This document shows positions 8,907 to 16,406 of a stretch of 64,000 nt of DNA, in pieces (the first letter of the stretch is position 1; each line of letters opens with the position of its first letter). Under the pieces are notes generated by a model. It saw only the letters and a program-made list of their open reading frames with translations, made no database searches and was not told the origin of the DNA. The stretch lies in contig NZ_CP066150.1 in the NCBI RefSeq assembly GCF_023206395.1, positions 434,001 to 498,000 of the forward strand, in the 5' to 3' direction. A program made the translations under genes and the position numbers. This stretch comes from Vibrio sp. ED004. Lineage in GTDB: Bacteria > Pseudomonadota > Gammaproteobacteria > Enterobacterales > Vibrionaceae.

Positions 8907-9338
8907 CTAAACCAGAGCTGCAACCTTTCCTCTCGCAACCAACTGAGCTCGGATTGAGTCATATACCCAGTTGAACGCAATTGCGTAAAGCACGAAGAAG
9001 ATAACAATCCCGATATCCATCATTAATACTGTCCAGAAATCGAGTTGAAGTACCCACATCAGTAGTGGGAACGACACCAACATCAAGCCTAATTCGAAAC
9101 CTAAGCCGTGCAGAATACGTGTTTTCTTGGTTCGTTTGCTGCGGTCAGCGCCGTAAATCTTGTCGTAACCGTAGTTGTAGACGTAGTTCCATGTCATCGC
9201 AATCAGCGATAAAGACAGCGCCAAGCCTGCCATTTTTACTGCTCCGCCACCGACAATGTAAGTTGCCGCCACGGCCATCAAAATCAAAGCTGCTAATTCA
9301 AATAGCACCATGTGTAACATGCGTTCTTTATGTGACAT
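8907..9338 (-). CDS. PACE-family efflux transporter (AceI-like)
   Basis: Proton-driven export of biocides and other cationic compounds at the inner membrane is the known role of this family. The 143-aa protein consists of two repeated bacterial transmembrane-pair units, four membrane helices in all. It keeps the family marks: RMLHMVLFE at the start of unit 1 (with the membrane Glu), WNYVYNYGYD at its end, RILHGLGFELG at the start of unit 2 and FNWVYD at its end. A LysR regulator is divergent 128 bp away, the same arrangement as aceI/aceR. Substrate is not known. Confidence 0.9.
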   Translation of the reverse strand: MSHKERMLHMVLFELAALILMAVAATYIVGGGAVKMAGLALSLSLIAMTWNYVYNYGYDKIYGADRSKRTKKTRILHGLGFELGLMLVSFPLLMWVLQLDFWTVLMMDIGIVIFFVLYAIAFNWVYDSIRAQLVARGKVAALV

Positions 9339-9429
9339 CTCTTTACTCTCTTTATGTTTTTCTAGCCTCTATGGGCTAATGACTTGGCTAGATAATATCT
9401 ATTTAAGTGATAATATAAAGATATTTAGC

Positions 9430-9444
9430 ATCACATATAGTGAT
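9430..9444. promoter_or_regulatory. Candidate LysR operator in the PACE/LysR promoter
   Basis: ATCACATATAGTGAT has 5-bp inverted arms and the T-N11-A form of LysR boxes. A second inverted repeat, AATATCT (9394-9400) with AGATATT (9419-9425), lies beside it. Confidence 0.45.
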
Positions 9445-9466
9445 AGTAAGTGTTGGGAGACACCGA

Positions 9467-10354
9467 ATGTACAACATTGAACAGCTAAAAATGTTTGTGT
9501 ATGCCGTTGAATTAGGGTCATTTTCTGCCAGTGCTCGTCAACTGGGCAAAGTGCAATCGGCGGTGAGCCAAGGTATCAGTAATCTTGAAATAGATTTTAA
9601 TGTTGAGCTTTTTGATCGTTCGACTCGAAAGCCTTCACTAACCAAAGCTGGCGAGCAGTTATTTAAACAGGTGAAAGCGATCGTGCTTCAGGTTGAAGAT
9701 CTGAATGTGACGGTTAATGCGATGGGTAGCGGTGAAGAAGGGCTCATCAAAATTGCATTAGATGATTCATTATTGGTCCCGAACCTATCTAAAATCCTGA
9801 GTGAGTTCAGTCAACAATTCCCTGCGACCGAAGTAGAACTGGTTGCGTGTACCACGACAGAGGTCAATCCGTTAATTGTAGAAGAGAGGGCCGACATTGG
9901 ATTGATGTTTACCAATTTGGCTTTTGATGTCGGTTCTGAGCCATGCTTTATCGGTCACTTACCGTTTATTGCTGTGTGTCATCCAAGTCATGCGCTCGCA
10001 AAAACAGGTGTTGCGAAACTCTCTGACTTACTCCCGCATCGTCAGTTAATGTTGAGGGGAGACAAAGGTAAGGTGATGGATCAGTTTCCGCTGATTGCCG
10101 GAAAGGTATGGTGGTCGAACAGCTTTATTGTTATCAAAGAGGTAGTGCTCGGCAGTGATATTGGTTGGGCATATTTACCTAAACACCTTGTCGAAGAGGA
10201 GTTGGATAAGCAACGTTTAGTGGAGATTAATGTCTCATTCGATCACAAAACATGGTCGCCACCCGTTGATCTTGTATTGTCTAAAACACGCTCAAAAGGA
10301 CCTGCGCTACTTTGGCTTGAACAAGCTTTGAAAGGCTTATTGGACGAAACGTAA
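9467..10354 (+). CDS. LysR-family regulator, probably of the divergent PACE pump
   Basis: The protein has the N-terminal LysR winged helix (about residues 1-60: MYNIEQLKMFVYAVELGSFS, then the recognition stretch VQSAVSQGISNLE) and a PBP2-like effector domain. I chose the ATG at 9467 (295 aa), which begins the usual LysR N-terminus; a GTG at 9440 would add nine atypical residues. Its divergent placement next to the efflux gene suggests that it activates that gene on sensing a substrate, as AceR does for AceI. This is inference from context. Confidence 0.9.
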   Translation: MYNIEQLKMFVYAVELGSFSASARQLGKVQSAVSQGISNLEIDFNVELFDRSTRKPSLTKAGEQLFKQVKAIVLQVEDLNVTVNAMGSGEEGLIKIALDDSLLVPNLSKILSEFSQQFPATEVELVACTTTEVNPLIVEERADIGLMFTNLAFDVGSEPCFIGHLPFIAVCHPSHALAKTGVAKLSDLLPHRQLMLRGDKGKVMDQFPLIAGKVWWSNSFIVIKEVVLGSDIGWAYLPKHLVEEELDKQRLVEINVSFDHKTWSPPVDLVLSKTRSKGPALLWLEQALKGLLDET

Positions 10355-10392
10355 ACTGGACGAAACTTAAATTGTACGAGATTTTATAAAGA

Positions 10393-10422
10393 AAAGGCTC
10401 ACCGTTTAACGTGTGAGCCTTT
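10393..10422. terminator. Bidirectional terminator between LysR gene and acr3
   Basis: AAAGGCTCAC pairs with GTGAGCCTTT; it serves the two convergent genes. Confidence 0.85.
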
Positions 10423-10459
10423 CTATTTCAAGTGATGCCACTTTTTGTTCGCTGTAGCT

Positions 10460-11515
10460 CTAGATGCTAGGCTTTACGGTTTGACCGTTGTAATACTTGT
10501 CTTTCATCTTAAGCGCAACGTTCACTAGGTAGATCAGTACAGGTACTTCAATCAGTGGACCGATAACGCCTGCAAACGCTTGGTCTGAGTTGATACCGAA
10601 TACAGAGATTGCTACGGCAATAGCTAACTCAAAGTTGTTACCTGTCGCTGTGAAGGCAATAGATGCGTTCTTGTCGTATTCAATGCCCATCTTTTTACTA
10701 ATGAAGAAGCTGATGAAGAACATCGCTGTGAAGTAGATAGTCAGTGGAACAGCAATCAACAGTACGTCCATTGGCAGTTCAACAATCATCTCGCCTTTTA
10801 GGCTGAACATCAAAACGATAGTCGCCAGTAGAGCTATCAGTGTGATTGGTGAGATGCGTGGAATGAACACATCGTTGTACCACTGCTCGCCTTTCATCGA
10901 CACAAGGATCTTACGGCTTAGGAAGCCCGCTAGGAATGGGATACCTAGATAGATAAGAACACTATGTGCAATATCGATCATCGAGATATCAACCATCATG
11001 CCTTCGTAACCAAATACTGGTGGAAGAACGCTGATGAATAGCCACGCCATGAAGCTGTAGCTCACTACTTGGAATGCACTATTTAGAGCAACCAATGCCG
11101 CACCGTACTCTTTGTTACCGCCGCCAATGTCGTTCCAAACCAGTACCATAGCCACACAACGAGCTAGACCAATCAGAATCACACCGACCATGTAACCGGG
11201 GTGATCACCCAAGAAAGTCAGTGCCAACACGAACATCAGAATAGGGCCAACAAGCCAGTTCAGGATCAAAGATAGCTTGATCGCTTTCTTATCTTTTACC
11301 ACGGTGCCTAGCAGGTTGTAGTTAACCTTTGCCAGAGGTGGGTACATCATTAAGATAAGACCAATTGCCAGTGGAATGTTGGTTGTGCCAACAGACATTG
11401 ATTCGTTCCACTGTTCGATTTGTGGGAACAAGGTGCCAAGTAATACACCAAGCCCCATCGCAATAAAGATCCACAGTGTTAAGTAGCGATCTAGAAAACC
11501 TAACTTTGGTTTCAT
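10460..11515 (-). CDS. acr3: ACR3-type arsenite efflux transporter
   Basis: ACR3 exports arsenite, energised by the membrane potential. The 351-aa protein has about ten membrane helices and the conserved ACR3 stretches: [19 protein letters not shown], a Cys-containing [15 protein letters not shown] (the essential Cys of the family), [10 protein letters not shown] and [16 protein letters not shown]. It lies 105 bp downstream of arsR on the same strand, separated by a hairpin with a T-run. No arsenate reductase gene is seen nearby, so the unit acts on arsenite directly or relies on an arsC elsewhere. Confidence 0.94.
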   Translation of the reverse strand: MKPKLGFLDRYLTLWIFIAMGLGVLLGTLFPQIEQWNESMSVGTTNIPLAIGLILMMYPPLAKVNYNLLGTVVKDKKAIKLSLILNWLVGPILMFVLALTFLGDHPGYMVGVILIGLARCVAMVLVWNDIGGGNKEYGAALVALNSAFQVVSYSFMAWLFISVLPPVFGYEGMMVDISMIDIAHSVLIYLGIPFLAGFLSRKILVSMKGEQWYNDVFIPRISPITLIALLATIVLMFSLKGEMIVELPMDVLLIAVPLTIYFTAMFFISFFISKKMGIEYDKNASIAFTATGNNFELAIAVAISVFGINSDQAFAGVIGPLIEVPVLIYLVNVALKMKDKYYNGQTVKPSI

Positions 11516-11578
11516 GATATTTTCTCTTTAGCTGATATCGTCAATCGTCGAAAAACGATATTGAAGAATAAAAAAATA

Positions 11579-11612
11579 CGCTTAGTTTATCCTGTATTCG
11601 ACAAACTAAGCG
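11579..11612 (-). terminator. Terminator or attenuator between arsR and acr3
   Basis: CGCTTAGTTT (11579-11588) pairs perfectly with AAACTAAGCG (11603-11612), and the minus strand continues TATTTTTTTATT. It sits immediately after arsR, so it either ends an arsR-only transcript or sets the arsR:acr3 ratio. A second imperfect repeat (ATATCGT, 11535-11541, with ACGATAT, 11555-11561) lies closer to acr3. Confidence 0.75.
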
Positions 11613-11620
11613 CGATGAAT

Positions 11621-11962
11621 CTATTTCAAAATGGTGTCGATTAGCGTCTCAAATTGCTGAATATTATCTCGATTAATGCGGTAGCACATTTTCGGTGGTA
11701 TTGATTCAGCAGTGATGAAACCAGAGGTTTTCAAGATTCTTAGGTGCTCGGATACTGTTGATTGCGCCAAACCCAATTCACTCACCAAGTCGCTGTTCAA
11801 ACAACCGCCCGATTTTTCTAACGTTGAAAGGATACTCAATATACGTACTCTTGCCGGGTGAGCGAGCGCTTTCGCTAACGCAGCCATTTCTTTTTCTGCT
11901 TCAGCGTTACTCGGCGGAAGAGGTAGAGAACAGCTTTCTGTTGCTTGGCATGTTGCAGTCAT
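11621..11962 (-). CDS. arsR: ArsR/SmtB-family metalloregulator
   Basis: A small winged-helix repressor that leaves DNA on binding arsenite. The body contains the ArsR helix-turn-helix (LAHPARVRILSILS, then LGLAQSTVSEHLRILKTSGFI). Cys residues are present in the N-terminal tail (two), in GGCLNS and in KMCYR; which of them bind As(III) cannot be read directly. The usual ELCVCDL motif of E. coli-type ArsR is not there, so the site differs from that type. I favour the ATG at 11962 (113 aa); a GTG at 11977 would add five residues but lies at the edge of the operator palindrome. Confidence 0.9.
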   Translation of the reverse strand: MTATCQATESCSLPLPPSNAEAEKEMAALAKALAHPARVRILSILSTLEKSGGCLNSDLVSELGLAQSTVSEHLRILKTSGFITAESIPPKMCYRINRDNIQQFETLIDTILK

Positions 11963-11976
11963 ACTTAGGTGGCTCA

Positions 11977-12012
11977 CTTACTATTAATCGTTAAAAGACG
12001 ATTAATAGTAAG
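11977..12012. promoter_or_regulatory. Probable ArsR operator (15-bp perfect inverted repeat)
   Basis: CTTACTATTAATCGT (11977-11991) and ACGATTAATAGTAAG (11998-12012) are perfect inverted arms around a 6-nt spacer, directly upstream of the arsR start. The inner ATTAATCG-N-CGATTAAT form is typical of ArsR/SmtB sites. Confidence 0.75.
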
Positions 12013-12141
12013 CCTATTTCTTTTGACGGTCAACGCGAATTTTAAAAGTCGTAAAACTTAAACATCAAGTATTCGATATTCACACCTATGATTAAGACCA
12101 ATTTAGTGATCACTGCGCGAGTTAGAAATAAGTGCTCAGTT

Positions 12142-12659
12142 CTACTTTCCTACCCAATACAGCGGCCACCGTTGTTGTGTCGAGGTGTTATTGAGCATAG
12201 CGCCAACCAAAACGAGCGCGACACTGCCTACTAGAACGGGCGTAAACAAGAAGGTCCAATCGACCAGCGATGTGCCTGCTAACGCGATAACGATCGGGTT
12301 AGCGCCTGCTGGTGGATGAACCGCTCGAAAGTACAGCATCAAAAATATCGCGCTACCCACTGCTACCGACATCACTAAAAAGAATCACCGAAGCCATACA
12401 ACGCCGCGAGCCCGACTGCGGCTGAAATGAAATGGCCCGCAATGATGTTGCGTGGTTGAGCAAGCGGCGAGGTTGGTACTGCAAACAACAGCACACAAGT
12501 CGCGCCGAACGGTGCCATCAACCAAGGCACTTGTGACTGTTCAGCCAGTAAACACAAGATCAATATACCTACCGAACCACCGATAAAGGCCTTCATTAGT
12601 TGGTTCAATGTTGCTTTTGGAGGTAGCTCTCCTCCACCGATCAGTTTTTTTATCATCAC
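12142..12659 (-). pseudogene. HPP family membrane protein, frameshifted
   Basis: Two adjacent frames make up one HPP-domain integral membrane protein. The first (12375-12659) covers MKAFIGGSVGILILCLLAEQ through APFGATCVLLF and ends at GFGDSF. The second (12142-12375) continues with VMSVAVGSAIFL and holds the name-giving HPPAG motif (AVHPPAGANPI). One extra T in the run of five T (minus strand, about 12375-12380) would read GDSFLVMSVAVG and restore a protein of about 172 aa. The run makes sequencing error or slippage as likely as true decay. Function of HPP proteins is poorly known; some are nitrite transporters. It is divergent from a TetR gene with shared operators. Confidence 0.8.
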
Positions 12660-12689
12660 GAACTCCTCGCCTGTGAGTAGAAAATAAAA

Positions 12690-12736
12690 GTGTACAGATC
12701 TGTACTGTTTGATTTGAATGATACAGATCTGTACAC
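12690..12736. promoter_or_regulatory. Twin TetR-type operators between HPP gene and tetR
   Basis: GTGTACAGATCTGTA (12690-12704) and TACAGATCTGTACAC (12722-12736) are reverse complements of each other, and each contains the self-palindrome TACAGATCTGTA. The centres are about 30 bp apart, roughly three helical turns. They occupy the divergent promoter region. Confidence 0.75.
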
Positions 12737-12783
12737 TCTTTACAACGTGAAATTTTGCGACCCTAATTGAACGAGTGGATAGG

Positions 12784-13356
12784 ATGAGTAAGAAAGAACT
12801 AATCTTGGATGTGGCTGAATCTTTGTTTAACCAGTTTGGCTATACCGCTGTTGGGGTGGATATGATCCGAGATGAGGCAGCGGTTTCTAAGACATCCATG
12901 TATCGTCACTTTGGTTCTAAAACCAAGCTGATTGAAGCGGTGTTGGAAAGGCGTCATCAGCGTTTTGAGTCGAGTTTAGAGGCGGCACTTGCATCCATTT
13001 CTGGATTGCAAAACCAATTGGATGCGCTGTTAGATTGGCATTTTGCATGGTTTGAACAACCCGACTTCAAAGGTTGCATGTTCATGCATGCACTCGCCGA
13101 ATTTAAAGAATCGGAAGATGACATTGCGATGCTTGCACAACAGCACAAATCATGGCTCAAGAGCATTATTCTAAAGGTCGTTAGCGGTGGTGGAGAGGTA
13201 GGTACTGCAACATCTGATCTGCGCAGTGAATCGGTCATTACTTTCATTGAAGGTTTAATCGTAAGGAGTGAATTTGGTGTATTAGATTTAAGCTTAGATT
13301 CAACCAAAGAAGCTTACCGAAAAGCATTGCACTCACTGGCTACTCTAGCGATATAA
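12784..13356 (+). CDS. TetR/AcrR-family regulator
   Basis: The protein (190 aa) has the TetR helix-turn-helix at about residues 5-50 (ILDVAESLFNQFGYTAVGVDMIRDEAAVSKTSMYRHFGSK read in two parts) and an all-helical ligand-binding C-terminal domain. The ATG at 12784 is chosen; a GTG at 12775 would add three residues. It is divergent from the HPP gene across the two TACAGATCTGTA palindromes and most likely represses both itself and that gene. The HTH and the region after it (LIEAVLERRHQRF) resemble YcdC/QacR-like members in general only. Confidence 0.9.
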   Translation: MSKKELILDVAESLFNQFGYTAVGVDMIRDEAAVSKTSMYRHFGSKTKLIEAVLERRHQRFESSLEAALASISGLQNQLDALLDWHFAWFEQPDFKGCMFMHALAEFKESEDDIAMLAQQHKSWLKSIILKVVSGGGEVGTATSDLRSESVITFIEGLIVRSEFGVLDLSLDSTKEAYRKALHSLATLAI

Positions 13357-13434
13357 TCGAACGCAGAACCGTTACCCAAGATAACGAAAAATCATAATTT
13401 ACAATTTTATTTATATTTATAGGTAAGCTCTGAA

Positions 13435-14232
13435 ATGCCACAACAGAACATCAAATTTATCGCTGCTGATATGGACGGCACTCTGCTTAATGAACACGGA
13501 AAATTAGACCCGGAATTTTTTAACCTCTACGAGCGACTAGAAGTTCAAGACATTATCTTTGCTGCAGCGTCGGGTCGTCAGTATTACAGCTTAATGGAAA
13601 CTTTTGCCCCTATTAAAGATCGCATGATATTTGTTGCTGAAAACGGCACATTAGTGATGCATAAAGGTGAAGAACTCTACAGCTGTTTACTAGATACAGA
13701 TGCAATTAAAGACATTATCAAAGAAGCGCGTGCCATTGAAGGCGCTCATGTTGTGCTGTGTGGTAAGAAGTCGGCATACATCGAAACCAAAGACGAGCGT
13801 GCCCTAGAAGAGATCTCTAAGTACTATCATCGCCGCGAGCAAGTAGAAGATCTGTTGGCGGTCGAAGATGAGTTTATTAAGGTTGCTATTTGCCACTTTG
13901 ACGGCTCACAAGAGAAAGTAAACCCAAGCATTGACGCTAAGTTTGGTGAAAATTACCAAGTGGTTGTAAGCGCAAAAATTTGGTTGGATGTAATGAATGC
14001 TGAGGCTTCAAAAGGGGCGGCAATCAAACATCTACAAAACACATTAGGTTTCACTTACGAACAGACCATGAGCTTTGGCGACTACCTAAATGATTACGAG
14101 ATGCTTAAAGAAAGTTACCACTCATATGCGATGGAAAATGCACATCCAAAACTAAAAGAGATAGCTCGTTTTGGCGCGCCAAGTAATGTTGATGCGGGCG
14201 TATTCCAAGTGTTGGAGAAGCTTCTCGCGTAA
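13435..14232 (+). CDS. Cof-type HAD-IIB phosphatase
   Basis: The 265-aa protein belongs to the HAD superfamily, subclass IIB. Motif I is ADMDGTLL (nucleophile Asp near residue 12, acid/base Asp two later), motif II is AAASGRQ, the cap domain follows, and motif IV is FGDYLNDYEML. These enzymes dephosphorylate sugar phosphates or flavin/pyridoxal phosphates with Mg2+; the YbjI/SupH group is the closest by eye. Substrate unknown. It is a single-gene unit with its own ribosome site (TAGGTAAG) and terminator. Confidence 0.9.
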   Translation: MPQQNIKFIAADMDGTLLNEHGKLDPEFFNLYERLEVQDIIFAAASGRQYYSLMETFAPIKDRMIFVAENGTLVMHKGEELYSCLLDTDAIKDIIKEARAIEGAHVVLCGKKSAYIETKDERALEEISKYYHRREQVEDLLAVEDEFIKVAICHFDGSQEKVNPSIDAKFGENYQVVVSAKIWLDVMNAEASKGAAIKHLQNTLGFTYEQTMSFGDYLNDYEMLKESYHSYAMENAHPKLKEIARFGAPSNVDAGVFQVLEKLLA

Positions 14233-14260
14233 CGTTTGAAATCCTTTTTAGATTTTTATC

Positions 14261-14290
14261 AAAGCCGACTCACTAACATGAGCCGGCTTT
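14261..14290 (+). terminator. Terminator of the HAD gene
   Basis: AAAGCCGACTCA pairs with TGAGCCGGCTTT (one mismatch) followed by T5. Confidence 0.85.
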
Positions 14291-14322
14291 TTTATTGGAA
14301 ATTCCGAATTTGAAAACTCGCC

Positions 14323-15522
14323 TTAACATTGATTCGTGAAGGTACATTCAGGCTTGATTTGTTTGCTAAGTTTACCCATCCAAAATGTGGCAGCCAGAAC
14401 CACGGCTCCAGCAATGGTAAAACCATAAATAATCGCATCGGCTTGCGCCAATACAGCAATCAACACATAACTTAAGCTCTGAGTTAAGGTAGCGAATAGC
14501 GCAAGCCCTCCATCTACTCTTCCTCTTTGTTTTATTGCTACCGCATGGTGCATCCAGTTGGTTCGGGCGATTCTATTGAGCGCGTTGAATGCACCGAAAA
14601 TGAAAGTAAGAACAATAAGATATGCGGGATTCTCTGCTTGGCTCATCAACAATAGAGAGAGTCCGATGATGTACATCGCTATTTGGATGATTGTTTTGTG
14701 AGATGCGGACTTCAGGATCAGTGGTAAAGATACCCCAATAATCAGTGCCCCCATGCCGAGAGAGATATTGTAAAGTGCAAGCCAGTCTCCGGTGATATTC
14801 AGTTCTGAAAACCAAATCGGAATTAAGCGGCTTAAAAAGGTCACCATCGGATATGAGAGACAAGAAACAATCAGGAAACCATAAAATTGATGCGATTGAG
14901 AGAACACATCTTTAATTTCGATCAATTGCTGCTTGAATGGTGTATTCACACTCTCCGTGATTTGTCTTCTGTAAGGTGTCATCAAGTAACTTATCGCTGA
15001 AATACTCGAGGCAATACCTGCAAAAATCGCAAATTCAATAATGCTCCACTGCTCGAGTAATACAACGCCAAGAGCGCCAGCACCCAAAGTTGTCGACTGC
15101 AAAATAATCTCTTGATGACTCGAGATCTTGGCATATTCATGGTGATCGTAATTTTCTTGCGTAAAGGCATTGTTGGTGTGCCAGGCGAGGCTACTTGAAA
15201 CCCAAAAAATGACTTGAGCAGCACCCAAGACGACAATAGAACCGACGCCAAACCAGTAAATTGCAGCGACAATAAATGCGGTTGAAGCCTGGATTACTTG
15301 CGCGATGATCAAAATATTTTTACGAGAATGGCGGTCGATCAACGCTGAAAAATAGGGCGTAGCGAGAAAAGTGGTGATCGTACAAACTAGGGCGGTGAGC
15401 GCAACAAAAGTCCCCATATTGGGCGTTGCTAGCATTAACCACGGAAGTGCTAGCATAAATAGCCCTGAGCTAATGCCATCAAAGAAGCGTCCGGTAAGGT
15501 AGGGTGGTGTTTTTCTTTTCAT
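14323..15522 (-). CDS. MFS efflux-type transporter
   Basis: The 399-aa protein has twelve predicted membrane helices and an MFS loop 2-3 signature (ATPYFSALIDRHSRKN, an A-like motif with DRxxRK). The central loop (about residues 185-205) is basic and polar. The fold resembles MFS_1/MFS_3 exporters of drugs or siderophores, but no substrate can be assigned. What stands out is its promoter, a MerR-type element at 15553-15583. MerR-type activators often switch on single exporters or detoxification genes, which supports an efflux role. Next to it, divergent, is a DsbA-like gene. Confidence 0.85.
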   Translation of the reverse strand: MKRKTPPYLTGRFFDGISSGLFMLALPWLMLATPNMGTFVALTALVCTITTFLATPYFSALIDRHSRKNILIIAQVIQASTAFIVAAIYWFGVGSIVVLGAAQVIFWVSSSLAWHTNNAFTQENYDHHEYAKISSHQEIILQSTTLGAGALGVVLLEQWSIIEFAIFAGIASSISAISYLMTPYRRQITESVNTPFKQQLIEIKDVFSQSHQFYGFLIVSCLSYPMVTFLSRLIPIWFSELNITGDWLALYNISLGMGALIIGVSLPLILKSASHKTIIQIAMYIIGLSLLLMSQAENPAYLIVLTFIFGAFNALNRIARTNWMHHAVAIKQRGRVDGGLALFATLTQSLSYVLIAVLAQADAIIYGFTIAGAVVLAATFWMGKLSKQIKPECTFTNQC

Positions 15523-15552
15523 ATATCTGTCTCATCGTCTCTGTTTCGTATC

Positions 15553-15583
15553 ACTCTACAACTTAAAGTTAACTTTAAGTCAA
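15553..15583 (-). promoter_or_regulatory. MerR-type promoter with 20-bp perfect palindrome
   Basis: On the minus strand a -35 TTGACT (15578-15583) and a -10 TAGAGT (15553-15558) are spaced by 19 bp, too long for sigma70 alone. The perfect palindrome ACTTAAAGTTAACTTTAAGT (15561-15580) fills the spacer. Long spacing plus a dyad between the boxes is the hallmark of promoters untwisted by MerR-family activators. No MerR-type gene is in the window. Confidence 0.7.
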
Positions 15584-15724
15584 AGGCTAATTGAGAGAAA
15601 TCTGAGTTATTTGAGAGCGAATATGTTGATATTTGAACGAGTGTTCATTTTGTTGTAGTCTAATCCGAAAGATGGGTATTCACTGCGAATTGGATACGCC
15701 TTAGCAACGAGATTTGGAAAGATT

Positions 15725-16372
15725 ATGAGCAAGAAACTTCAACTCGATATTATTTCTGACGTAATGTGCCCTTGGTGCGTGGTCGGCTACAAAAATCTAG
15801 AGCAAGCCGTCTCAGAACTTGGCTTAGAACAACCGATTGAACTTGAATGGCAGCCGTTTGAGTTGAATCCCGATATGCCGCAAGAGGGTGAAAACCTGCG
15901 TGAGCATATCATGAGAAAATACGGTTCTAGTGCAGAAGAAAGTCAGCGCTCACGTGAGCAACTGGCGGCTCGTGGTCAAGCGGTTGGGTTCGATTTCAAT
16001 TTCTATGACAGTATGAGAATGGTGAATTCACGTCACCTACATGTGCTGCTTGATTTTGCTCTCGCTCACGGCAAACAAACTGAGTTAAAACTACGCTTCT
16101 TTACAGCTCACTTTTCAGAGCAGAAAGATCTGTCTGATCTTGAGGTTATCGCGCAAGAACTTGAAGCGGTTGGTTTAGACTCAACCAAGGCACTGAAACG
16201 CTTGGAGAACATCGACAACTTAAAGCAAATTGAAGCGCAAGAGTTTGAATGGCAACGCATGGGCATCTCTGCGGTTCCTACTGTGGTGTTTAACCGTAAG
16301 AGTGCAGTGACAGGCGCGCAAACGGTCGAAACGTATAAGCAAATCCTTCAAGAGCTTATTGCGGAATCATAA
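15725..16372 (+). CDS. DsbA-family thiol oxidoreductase, FrnE-like
   Basis: This 215-aa cytoplasmic protein (no signal peptide) has a thioredoxin fold with an inserted helical domain, the 2-hydroxychromene-2-carboxylate isomerase/FrnE group. The active site CPWC is at Cys15-Cys18 in ISDVMCPWCVVG, and the cis-Pro loop is ISAVPTVVF near residue 180. FrnE-type proteins act as disulfide isomerases in oxidative stress. It is followed 34 bp later by ycaQ on the same strand and divergent from the MFS gene, so it may share a stress-linked neighbourhood. Confidence 0.9.
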   Translation: MSKKLQLDIISDVMCPWCVVGYKNLEQAVSELGLEQPIELEWQPFELNPDMPQEGENLREHIMRKYGSSAEESQRSREQLAARGQAVGFDFNFYDSMRMVNSRHLHVLLDFALAHGKQTELKLRFFTAHFSEQKDLSDLEVIAQELEAVGLDSTKALKRLENIDNLKQIEAQEFEWQRMGISAVPTVVFNRKSAVTGAQTVETYKQILQELIAES

Positions 16373-16406
16373 GCTGATCATTGCTATCAATTAGAGTCTG
16401 AATTTC

